The notes under the pieces: generated by a model
Databases searched by the model: none
The model's input: only the letters and a program-made list of their open reading frames with translations
What the model was told of the DNA's origin: nothing
Made by a program: the position numbers and the translations under genes
Shown: piece after piece, positions 52,001 through 64,000 of the stretch
How positions within the stretch are numbered: position 1 is the first letter of the stretch
Layout: every line of letters begins with the position of its first letter
Assembly: GCF_963576615.1 (NCBI RefSeq)
Contig: NC_088708.1
Span: 54,609,196-54,673,195, forward strand
Source of the DNA: Watersipora subatra
Taxonomy: Eukaryota > Bryozoa > Gymnolaemata > Cheilostomatida > Watersiporidae
Length of the DNA: 64,000 nt
Direction of reading: 5' to 3'

Positions 52001-55000
52001 ATGTAAACACTGTTGAATTAGTACACTCATGATCATCATCAAGAATCGTATAAATTATATATATATATATAGGCATTAAATCATGTGATCATGAAGCAGA
52101 AAAAGTGATATACATAGCCCAAAACCACAAAACAATTTCAAGGAAACTATTCCAGTTTAACTGTCATTGTAAATACTACAGCATCCCCTCACTTTCTGAG
52201 ATAAGCGAAAATTTGTGAAATAAAAACTAAAAACTAATAGTCAGTTTTTTTTTAATTGTAAACACTTTCCTCTTTTTTATGTTCATTAGACTATTTTGAG
52301 AGTCGAGGGTGTTTAAGAGGCCTGATAAAGGATGTCACAAGCACTTTGCACTTTAAACTTTTGCGCTTGATGAAAAGTAACAAGATAAACAGTGAACTAC
52401 GGCCACTGCTATCCCGACGATGTTCCTGGAGGGATCTCACCGGGCCAGAGCAGAAGAGAGATATATAGTATTTTAGTTTTTATATATTTCGAATTTCTAA
52501 AGACTTTTGAATGAATAATTTTTATCGCATGAAGTACTGAAGCCACAAACGCTTTTCTGTAAAGTAGCGAGGGATTACTGTATAATCACAGTTCATTCAG
52601 CAGACAACTCCCTTTATAAAGACAGAAAATGTAATGAGAATCTCCAAATCATGAGCAGACAAATCTAACATACGCAGGTATAGCAAATCATTTATCATCA
52701 TGTAAGTTAGGGTTCTATATAATATTCAGTGATTATACATGATTTTCTTACACAAAGTCCACATTGAACCCAAATTTTTAATTGCAATATCAAATACAAA
52801 AGAAGCAAACAACATCAAATAGTACAACTTTGCTACCAGAGCATGAAGCGTATAGCGACCTTTGACCTAATCGCTGTTGTAGGAATATCACTTTCAGGGA
52901 AATCGTCTTCAAGATCAACAACATAAGCCATCCTGCCTGGTACAAACATGTCATTCTTTTGTGGGAGCTTGTTCTTGAAGAGTACTTTGTACACACTCTT
53001 TGCTGTCAAGACAGCATGAGAAATTTAAAACAGTTGTTCGAGTGGTTTAAAACCTAGCTTCTTACAAATCTCTGATTAAGTCATTCAATGCTTTAACTAC
53101 AAAAAACCTTAAAAAATAATCTGCCGCAAAATATCTGAAAATTACCTACTGCTACTTTTCTTTTATGAACTTGGCAACACTTGTCGTCATGAAACAATAG
53201 AAGAACACCAATCTATATAACAAGCACTTGTTAGTTGAGCGAACTAGCGAGTTAACCACCCTAAACTTTGAATTTAAGGAATAATTTTATACAATAAAGT
53301 GACCAATGACCTGAAGGTTTCCATTTGCGGCTGAATCAAAACAATAATATAATTTCTAAAGTTTATAACAAGAGCATATAACTCACCGAGTCTACCACTC
53401 AGTTCTGCCTCCTCTCCTTCCTCTTCATCCCTAGACACAGAAAGAATATTACTTCTTGAAACAAACTCTTGACAACAGAGTTGCCACCGACATCTCACAG
53501 TTTTTATAATCAAACCAAAAACAATGCGAAACAAATTATTTCAAGAGCTGATACCTCTCCATCATGATATACAAACTTACCAAGCATCAACCATTAAACA
53601 TACACAATTCAGTCTCGAAGTGTGAAATTAAGCCAGTCCGATATTCACTTTATTCGATGATATGTTTATATGTTGATGTAACCATTCATTAAAAGGATAC
53701 ATTATATTTCATTCATTTCTTTTCATAGTAATTACATATCATAATTAAAATAAGTTTATTTTACAAAACTATGGAACTAAATGCAAAATATTAAATTTTA
53801 AATTTGAGAATAAATAAATAAACCTTCTGAGTTAAAGATAAACAAATTGAGGTGCAGCTTTGCTGATACAAGAAAGGGACGGTGCATAGGTGGAGGTTGC
53901 AGTACGGATAGAAAGCTAATATAAATACAACTATAATAACGACTATGACCGATACTACGACTATAATTCTTGTTTATATTATATTTGATATCTATTACAT
54001 TTTATCTTCAGCTCAGCCTCGCAACTGCCACTTGTTTTATACTTTCTTTGCTTCACAAATACTTTTACTCTCTTCCTCATTATAACTACTATACTATCTT
54101 AAAATATTTTAGTTAAATTTTTATGCGAATCGTAGCAAAATTACAGCATATTTACACGCAAACGCAAGACCTACGCATAAAAAGGAACTTTACGAGTGAT
54201 ACTCTAGATTAGGTCCTCAATGCAGCTTTTTTAACAATTAAAAAAATTAACTTCACAGGCAACTTTTCATATTTAAATTTATGCTATTGAACCCCTTGCT
54301 AATGAGTCACCATAAGGACCAGCCATACAAGACATCAACAAAAACTAAACAATATAATGGAAAAACATTTAATCAAACATACAGCTCGACATCCTCCGGG
54401 TTCTCTATTACCGCTTCAAGATCTTCATCATGAGTCTCCTTGCTCGTTATCTCAGCCCTGACCTTGTCGAGCAGAGCATAGTCGAGGCCTTTAACCAAGT
54501 GAGTGTGCTCCATGTCTCCTCCCAAAAACTTTGATTCCTCGATAATCTTCTTCCTCTTCTCCGCCTGTGTTGTACCACTAAGATGAGACATGAGAGAACA
54601 GTAAACCAACGCAGAATATGAGCTCAGAATTCAGACTTGAATGAAGCAGAAAACCAAACTTGTCAATCAAAATGATTGCCCAATAGAATTGTGCTCGAAA
54701 ATGTTTTGATAGAATAATTGATTAAGACATTATATTAATTTTTGATCCTCTATTTTCAAATACTAAGTAGAAAGAGAAAACCTTTTGTTTTGCCACTTTA
54801 ACATGACAATAAACAATAGCTTATTGTATTTGAGTAGCTAGACGTAACCAGTGAGATAGTGGTAGCTGACCTATCTACATAGAATAGACCTAATAGTCCT
54901 AAAATAATTTAGTAGTCCCGAAATAGAGTTTGCAAGTTTAGTTTCAGCCTTCATATATATAAATCTTCATTTTACAACAGAGAGAATAAATCATTTTATT

Positions 55001-57823
55001 TATAGTATTTTACGACAGATAAATTTTTTGCTTTGACCATGACTAAATAGTTTTATGCTTGATGTATTGTATATGCATTCAAATACCTCTGATCCTCACT
55101 GTCATTCTCTCCACAAAAATGGTATCAACTGTTACAGCAAAGTATTCATATGTGGTTAAACGAAATAAAACATTCTATTTTTTGGATGCTAGGCTGTTCT
55201 AACATCAAAGATATAATGATTTTAGAATAGCCTAGCTTATAATAATCCAATATAACCTCAGTATGATATCGTTCACTCATATAAGGATGGACAGCCTAGC
55301 TTATAATAATCCAATCTAACCTCAGTATGATATCGTTCACTCATATAAGGATGGACAGCCTAGCTTATAATAATCCAATATAACCTCAGTATGATATCGT
55401 TCACTCATATAAGGATGGACAGGATAAACCTAGCAAATGAAGGAGCTAGTAAGACATGGCACTTGTTGGGTGAGCTAGATAAGTGTTAATAGTCAAAAAT
55501 CATTAAACTGGTCTGGGCTGTCATACATTTCAATTATACATACAGTAAATCAGGTCATTTGGAAAACATGCTTTTCATCAATATACAGTAAATTTAATCA
55601 AGGATAAATTTCTGTAAGAGTTGCTATCATCAAAAACTAATAGTAACATATTTCATGACAAAAAAAGTTGCCAGAGCACTAATGAACACATGTACATGTA
55701 AATACATTAGCTAATAGTGGAAACAGAGCTGACTACTTACACACCACAGTCAAATGATAGCCTGCAAAGCTTGTTACTTATTTCTACTCACACTTTCACT
55801 TCAGGGGCAACGGCCCTGTAGTCCGCAGTAGTACTAATGTCTTGCGTTGGATCTTCATTTGCTTTTCCTTCTCGCCTCTCCTTTGCCCTGTCTCTGTATT
55901 TACTGTCTAATTCTTTTTTCTTCTCGTCTTCCAGTTTCTTCAGCTTTGCGTAATAACTGTCAATACATCAATGCAGAGAAGTTAGGGACACCTGCCAACA
56001 AGTTGATGAACTCAATCATCGCATTCAATTGTTAAACCGAACCTGGAAAGTTACAAAACTTGGTAACAGGTTGTGATAAGCTACATACAGCTTTCTTTTT
56101 TTCCTCTCATCCGCGGTAGACTTTTGACCTTCTTCTTCGTTCGTTGAACTAAAAACAAAATTATCATGAGTAAAATTCTAAAATAACACAACAGTAATTT
56201 GACATTGCATTAACAATACAAAATAGCTTCATATTGAATGAAAATGCTGTGGGAAGCTGGATACAGTCTAAAAAAATAGCTAGCTGACATGTTACAGTTG
56301 TTCTCTAGGAGGTTTTTGTATTTATAAATGAATTAAAATTCCAAAAAGGCATTTTTGATTTAAACACTCCTGGTCCTACACAGCTAATAGGTAACTATGA
56401 ATATACTTTGAACTAAATATACTTCTGATCTTGGAATGTAACTTTAAAATGTGAAAATTCTCTGCAAACAGACACTTCTGCACCAATTTGTTTACACGCC
56501 ACTCTGTAATGCTAAATTAATAAATCCCATTCTGTTATTGTGTGTATGTCTGTCAGTCTGTGTAAACACTGTACGCTTCCACATTTTTAGGCCGATTTTA
56601 TCCAAACTCTACGTGCGTACGCTCCATACATACCGCCAAATTGCAGAAAATATTTGGTCTCAAATCTCTGTCTGGTTGTGAGAACCAGCACCTCAAACGC
56701 GAATTTGTGGGCTATCTGATTACTAAAGCCTAGTTTCCATATGACAGCGCAAGGCGCGCAACAAGGCGCACGACGTCGTGCGTAGGCCAGCTGTGATATG
56801 GAAACGTATCTCTTAGATCCTTGCGTACGCTGATCGCAAGGATCCAACAGAATGGATCCTTGGGATGGGTGCGTGCGATGATGTATCCCACAATACACCG
56901 CTAGACCTTTTCAACTTATCCCACAATTCAAACGGAGGGCTGTGGCTCCGAAGAAATCGGTCTCCCGTACGAAAGAGTAAGCCTGGTTTTCATATGACAG
57001 CGCAATTTCGCAACGGAGGGCTGTTTTTTCCGAAGAAATATGTCTCTCATATGAAAAAGTAAGGAAATTATCCACCCTGTCCAATGCAAGCATGGCGCCT
57101 ACGCGCGATATGGAAACACTGCATCGCGGCCCAAGAAATGCATTGCGCACGATCACTGGGCCGCGCACGATCATTGCACTGTCATATAGAAACCAGGCTT
57201 AAATATGCTGATTACTAAAATGATGCTAAACACAAGAGCAGTGCCAGCAAAATTATAATAAAAATTCTTAGACAGGTGATGAGGAACAAATCAAGAATAT
57301 CACAAAGTTATTTAAAGAGAGCTGAAATACAGTGAACATTTTTATAGCTGTGCAAGCATAAAAAATATCAACACTGTATCTGTCTAGGCCTGAATTAGCT
57401 GATCATACGGTGCTGCAGGATCTGCAGCAATAATCAACTAGAAAAAAATGAGTACATTTAAAAAAAATTATTTTCCTAATAGCTGACCATAATTACTAAA
57501 AGATTTACTCTGATAAACAGACTAATTATAGTAATAAAGTTCAGTAATAAAGTGAATCAGCAATATGTTCTTCCTGTCCCCAATCCTTATACAGAATCTC
57601 CCTTTTCCAAAACAAATACAAAGAGGAAAAGTTGCTATATGACTGTGATTGCATTAACTAAAGCCCACCTCTGTTTTTGGTAGACACGAGCATTCTGAGC
57701 TGGTCCTCCAACTCGTGGAGTCATCATCAGCTTTCTAAAATCTTCATTAGTCAGCGGCTGAGTTTCATCTTGTGATGTTTGCTGAGTGTAGCTTGTAGGG
57801 GGAAGAGGATTGGAAAACTCCAT
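37074..57823 (-). CDS. IK: IK / RED protein (spliceosome component), complete
   Basis: RED is a nuclear protein that joins the activated spliceosome and supports mitosis. Thirteen exons join without a phase conflict: 57823-57669, 56148-56089, 55956-55792, 54577-54383, 53430-53387, 53002-52860, 51658-51532, 48175-48121, 42034-41894, 39602-39455, 38620-38514, 38314-38159 and 37233-37074. The product is 551 aa (human 557). Landmarks in order: TNEDFRKLMMTPR (exon 1); YYAKLKKLE and KYRDRAKERR (exon 3); ESKFLGGDMEHTHLVKGLD (exon 4); FVPGRMAYVVDLEDD (exon 6); LTTNDIVINKLTQILSYLRQ (exon 7); a short Arg/Asp-rich stretch (exons 9-10) where vertebrates have a longer RE/RD repeat; SYAECYPG (exon 11); ADYTKMDMGNKKGP and EALPK (exon 12); AAFQYGVKMSDGRKTRR to the C-terminal KRPKY (exon 13). 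Introns fill over 90% of the locus and hold most of the satellites and MITEs of this half of the window. Confidence 0.96.
40665..40790 (+). repeat. SINE copy 1 with shared tail
   Basis: A tRNA-like head with B-box-like GAGTTCAAATCTT (near 40730), then the tail TTCATTACTAGATTCTAATG plus GCTATAGCTGGACAGACA. The tail is shared with 41243-41368. IK intron 9. Confidence 0.55.
41243..41368 (+). repeat. SINE copy 2 with shared tail
   Basis: GGCGTAATTAGTGAGAAATTGG (A-box-like) and GGGTTCGAGATCAAAT (B-box-like), then the tail TTCATTCTAAGATTTTAATA plus GCTATAGTTGGACATACA, the same as in copy 1 with substitutions. Confidence 0.6.
43843..45228 (+). repeat. Tandem pair of Helitron-like units
   Basis: TCTACTATATAAACGGCAAT plus CGTTGT begins at 43843 and again at 44648. 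Both units end with TTACTGCCAACGTGTACCG, then CACTAGAAAAACGC (near 44575-44635 and 45140-45200), and share an internal AGCGGCTTATATAAAGG-like stretch. The TC start and TATAAA-rich 5' end recall Helitrons, but no 3' hairpin plus CTRR end was confirmed. The second unit is shorter. Confidence 0.5.
45606..45978. repeat. Purine-only GA-rich tract (about 370 bp)
   Basis: Nearly pure A/G on the plus strand (GGGAGAGAGAGGG variants) with rare C interruptions. It opens long frames on both strands that are low-complexity artefacts. Confidence 0.95.
47680..48108. repeat. 26-bp minisatellite, about 16 copies
   Basis: The unit is built on CCACAACCATAGAGATATTA followed by ATAATT, with small variants (ATCACA, ACTC). 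It ends seven bases before the donor of IK exon 8 (donor at 48115-48120). Confidence 0.93.
48453..49328. mobile_element. TTAA element A, full copy, in IK intron 7
   Basis: Left arm AGGCTGACTTGCAACAAAAT (about 130 bp) is matched in inverted orientation at 49200-49328. TTAA flanks both ends (48449-48452, 49329-49332). No transposase recognised. TTAA plus AGG termini fit a Kolobok-like or piggyBac-like MITE. The right half recurs at 19520-19966. Confidence 0.8.
50617..51083. repeat. 26-bp minisatellite, about 18 copies
   Basis: The unit is TAGACACAGCCMCTG followed by TATTGTATTTT, where M alternates between A and C from copy to copy. Copies are otherwise almost identical, so the array is young. 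IK intron 7. Confidence 0.95.
52054..52071. repeat. (AT)n microsatellite
   Basis: TATATATATATATATATA in IK intron 6. Confidence 0.8.
55231..55422. repeat. 64-bp unit in three tandem copies
   Basis: Copies start CCTAGCTTATAATAATCC at 55231, 55295 and 55359 and differ by about one or two bases. IK intron 3. Confidence 0.93.
56727..57199. mobile_element. PIF/Harbinger-like MITE in IK intron 1
   Basis: Inverted ends AGCCTAGTTTCCATATGACA (left) and AGCCTGGTTTCTATATGACA (right, inverted), flanked by TAA on both sides (56724-56726, 57200-57202). The TAA target and GC-rich interior (GCGCAACAAGGCGCACGACG) fit a Harbinger-type MITE. The terminus motif recurs internally at about 56988, and a block starting ACGGAGGGCTGT is duplicated (about 56930 and 57012). 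Confidence 0.78.
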
Positions 57824-59297
57824 CTAAATTCAGTGAGTGCCAAATGAATTACTCATTATTATTACTCATCCTCATCTTGTTTGGGTATGACCATAACTGC
57901 TATGAATGCCAGGTTCTGTATTTGTATAAATTTACTAAACAAACGCGCAAAAATGAGTTATTCATCCTAGTTTTGCATAGCCTTTCTTTATTAAAACTGT
58001 TATGGTGACTTTTTAATGCACATTTTTCCCTATCAGCACTCACAATGAAGAAAATATAAATAGAATAGATTTTTTGAAATTTTTAGGTTTGTCAAAAGTC
58101 CAATTATTGTTTTTATTTTTAATGTGTTTTACACATTTTATCACAACTAGTAAATTTTATATATATTCGCTATACATTATGTATGCACATATATAATGGA
58201 GAACAACATTCAAAAACGCTCTCTTCACCCAAAGTCCCAGTCAGAATTAACATCAGCCAATAACGCTTTTGTAAACCTACATCAATATCAATATTTGATT
58301 TTTAGTTAGATAACTTCTACATGTCCTTTTTAGAACTATGTATATTTAAAATTTTTTACAGTTTGCCAGTTCTTCGTCTAAAACATATTTGCTTGAAATT
58401 TTATGAGCATAGCACCAGTATGTTTAATCATTCCATTCTAGCTAATTAAAACAGTTTTGAAAAATATTTATAGCCAAGACTTCACAACTTCTAATAACTT
58501 AAAATGAAATATTAGGATGAAACTCCAGTTGTTCTCACCGATGTTGACACTTTTTCGAGATCAAGTAGACATAATACTTCTAAATTGAGTAACTGGGCTA
58601 AGAGTTTTTCAATTCAGGAATTAGCATGGCAGTAAGAAGATTTTTAGACTTACACATAAAATCTTTTGGTAGATTTAAAAAAAGTTTTAAAGAGATGACT
58701 TTCAGCTTTTATTCAAGTAAAACCAATAGCAGATATGGGTTACAAAATCTGGCACATGCTTGAGTATAACCTAGCTCCATCAAATAGGATTAAGACTAGC
58801 ATTCCAAGTTGTACTTTTACCATATTCTTTGCTGATTACCTTGTATTTACAAGTGACTATCTTCTTTTATCAAACTAAACCCACCTTTCCACGACAACAA
58901 TTACAATAATGTATTTCTTGCATTACATATCATATGCAGAATTTTAAAAGGACATGATACTACTGATGTAATACTTAATTTCATATGGGTATGGGTAAAT
59001 GTACATATGGGTACCATAAAACAAACAATAACAAACAACAGTCGAAAATTTATCATATATACAGAATCATATGTGATTAAAATGGGTAAATCATAACAAA
59101 CTGCTCTGCAGGCACAATTCAAAAAATCTGTGTCCACTATTTTAAATATATCAAAGTGAAGACCCAGCAGATGCCTTTTCATTAGTACCAAATCTCAGCT
59201 TCCTCAATTCACTTGGGTAAGAATTAATCAGCCAACCCGTCACCTATTTAAGGTCCATTTACAACTTTTTAAACTGATTAAAAGCTATTAGCACGAC
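57824..59297. other. IK upstream region
   Basis: AT-rich DNA that should contain the IK promoter and 5' UTR. No TATA box, noncoding exon or repeat could be placed with confidence. Confidence 0.5.
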
Positions 59298-60119
59298 CAC
59301 AGGTGTCCTTTAGCGGAGATATTGCCGAAGCCGAGACCGGGCCGTAGTCTACACACACAAAAAACAACAAAGGTCCACGTAGTTCTGAGCAAAAACAAAA
59401 GTATCCATCCAAATATCTCACCAATCCGATGAGCAGCACACACAAAAACTAAACCAATCGACAGCGCCACCCATCATGTCAAAATATTCCAAGTTTCAAG
59501 TCATGTCTTGCACAACTCACCTTATGGTTTGTCAAAACTTGTCCCAAAGTCCTTATTAATTTGAGACTGTGTAATATCCGTTTTAGAAATGGTCGCCGCT
59601 AGCCTAACCTAACGTTCTGATTCAACATCTTAGTAACTATCGGGGCATTGCTGAGTTCTCCCAATCTTTTTGAGTCCCTCTTAAGTTTTGTTTACAATAG
59701 CGTTAATCCGATTTTGATTGGTTCTTGCATGCTTAAGAAAGATTAAAAAAGATCAGGAGCACTCAGCAATGCCCCGATAGTTACTAAGATGTTGAATCAG
59801 AACGTTAGGCTAGGCTAGCGGCAACCATTTCTAAAACGGATATTGGACAGTCTCAAGTTAATAGGGACTTTGGGACAAGTTTTGACAAACCATAAGGTGA
59901 GTTGTGCAAGACATGACTTGAAACTTGGAATATTTTGACATGATGGGTGGCGCTGTCGATTGGTTTAGTTTTTGTGTGTGCTGCTCATCGGATTGGTGAG
60001 ATATTTTGATGGATACTTTTGTTTTTGCTCAGAACTACGTGGACCTTTGTTGTTTTATGTGTGTGTAGACCACGGCCCGGTCTCGGCTTCAGCAATATCC
60101 CCGCTAAAGGACACCTGTG
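59298..60119. mobile_element. Fold-back element with about 380-bp arms
   Basis: CACAGGTGTCCTTTAGCGG opens the left arm and its exact inverse closes the right arm. The arms (59298-59680, 59745-60119) are nearly identical inverted copies around a spacer of about 60 bp. The exact 8-bp duplication AGCACGAC flanks it (59290-59297, 60120-60127). The arms contain no transposase. Eight-bp duplications fit hAT or Mutator-like elements. It lies between the divergent IK and MORN1 genes. Confidence 0.9.
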
Positions 60120-60127
60120 AGCACGAC

Positions 60128-61371
60128 AATCAGAAACTTTATTAATCGTAACTATAGGAACTACGTACTAGCCAGTTTGTAGAACAGACCTTTTTAAATA
60201 GGTAACCAAAAGAATGAGTTTTCTTTTATAAAACCTACAACACATTTTTAGAAAATAAAGCATATATAGTTATATTCCAAAATATGTCACTGAATGAATA
60301 CCTACAAAAATCTTCTTGTTGCTATACACAAAGTAGCCATGAGGTAAAGCAGGGCGACGAGGCTGAGAAAAAACATTATAAAACTAAAAAAGTTGTGCAA
60401 ATGAGTTCCAAAGTGAACTCTCCACAAGGGTCTAATTACCTATGTGATTACCCTTCACGGGTTACAATAAATCAACAAGCTATGGCTATTTAATTTAAAT
60501 AAATGACAGCACAAATCTGTCTAACTTTTTTAATTTATTTTTTAGACAAGTGACTTGTATGAATTACTGTGCTACTTTGCTTTTGCTTAGAGTTTGTCGA
60601 TTATTTAGTGCCAATGACTCATGCTAGTGATTCTTGCATCTGATATTAATGTATCAGACTGGAAGATGTTGTTGGTTTGACAACAAAAAACTCCATTGTT
60701 AGGCTATGCCAAAGACATTCAAACAGTGTGAGCACTTTCCATTAGCTTTCATTTAATTGCTCTGAATTATATATACTTAATAATAACAACCGAATAAAAC
60801 TTAGAGTAAGCTGGAGCAGCTTGAGCATAGCGAATGCCTACATTCACTGCCTGTTAGCATGTCTAAACCAGCCAAACTTAATTGATAAAAAAGCAGAACA
60901 GATGAGCACAAAGAGACTGAATAGATGAAAGCGAGTGAATGTACTTGAGACGACTAAATATTCTTAGCCTGCAAACCAGACACCAGTTTGAATACATGAA
61001 TAAGAGTTATACCAAAGAACCACCAAGGTATTATCAAAATTAACAAAGTGAATACAAAATTACTATAATAATAGATTAGTTCAAAATATTTCGATTTAAT
61101 CATACCTCAAATATCACTAGCAGTTTACGCCAACAAAGTTATTATAAAAAAAAACTTTCATTGATCTCATACAGATTTTGGAGTTTCGCTTCAATTCTAC
61201 AGAAACGGAAACAAGCATGAGCATCCGCTTGGATTTTTTTTCTTACACAAATTTCTAAAAACTGTTGCTAAATTTTTGTGAAAATTTAAAAATTATTTTT
61301 TAAACAAAACAAAATTATTTGCATAAATACACTTGTAAAAAATGCTTCATACCTAACAACATGTCAACAAC
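60128..61371. other. MORN1 upstream region
   Basis: AT-rich. It contains a 69-codon frame at 60284-60493 without recognisable homology. The MORN1 promoter must lie here but cannot be placed. Confidence 0.5.
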
Positions 61372-63967
<2,596 letters not shown>

Positions 63968-64000
63968 GTAAGTGCACCGTCATACATTTTTGTACTTAAA

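Noticed and set aside
60284-60493. 69-codon frame between the fold-back element and MORN1
   Set aside because: No homology, no splice signals and no clear promoter; kept only as a note in the intergenic entry.

Overview
The window is AT-rich animal nuclear DNA. It carries multi-exon genes with GT-AG introns and dense eukaryotic transposable-element (TE) debris: Ty3/Gypsy, hAT, pogo/Tigger, a LINE 3' end, tRNA-derived SINEs, MITEs and minisatellites. The mix suggests an invertebrate, perhaps a lophotrochozoan such as a mollusc. That placement is inference; no marker in the window fixes the species.

Five protein-coding loci can be built exon by exon with consistent splice phases. (1) CHEK2, a checkpoint kinase, runs leftward from 8267 and leaves the window at its left edge. 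(2) An NCOA4-like ferritinophagy receptor (25716-30914, +, 533 aa) has an ARA70-like N-terminus and many WL motifs. (3) A single-pass membrane protein of unknown family (31204-36191, -) lacks a located first exon. (4) IK/RED, a spliceosome component, is complete at 57823-37074 (-): 13 exons, 551 aa, with most of its length being repeat-filled introns. (5) MORN1 (61372 to the right edge, +) has five exons visible.

The block from about 10.6 to 23.4 kb holds almost only TEs. A gag-less Gypsy element is interrupted by a long-inverted-repeat element flanked by an exact 8-bp duplication. That element holds two further insertions: a 495-bp hAT-like element made of TTTCCATA minisatellite (8-bp duplication) and a 43-bp perfect hairpin (7-bp duplication). 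Next come a hAT transposase pseudogene whose middle is replaced by two TTAA-flanked elements, and a pogo/Tigger transposase pseudogene lacking most of its catalytic domain. A second fold-back element (59298-60119, exact 8-bp duplication) lies between IK and MORN1.

The genes look like unrelated housekeeping neighbours: DNA-damage checkpoint, iron recycling, splicing and a probable cytoskeletal or ciliary protein. NCOA4 and the membrane-protein gene converge tail to tail about 290 bp apart. IK and MORN1 are divergent with the fold-back element between them. I see no new enzymatic system. The most unusual content is the set of palindromic, duplication-flanked elements and their nesting, followed by the NCOA4-like protein with a conserved ferritin-binding-type motif.
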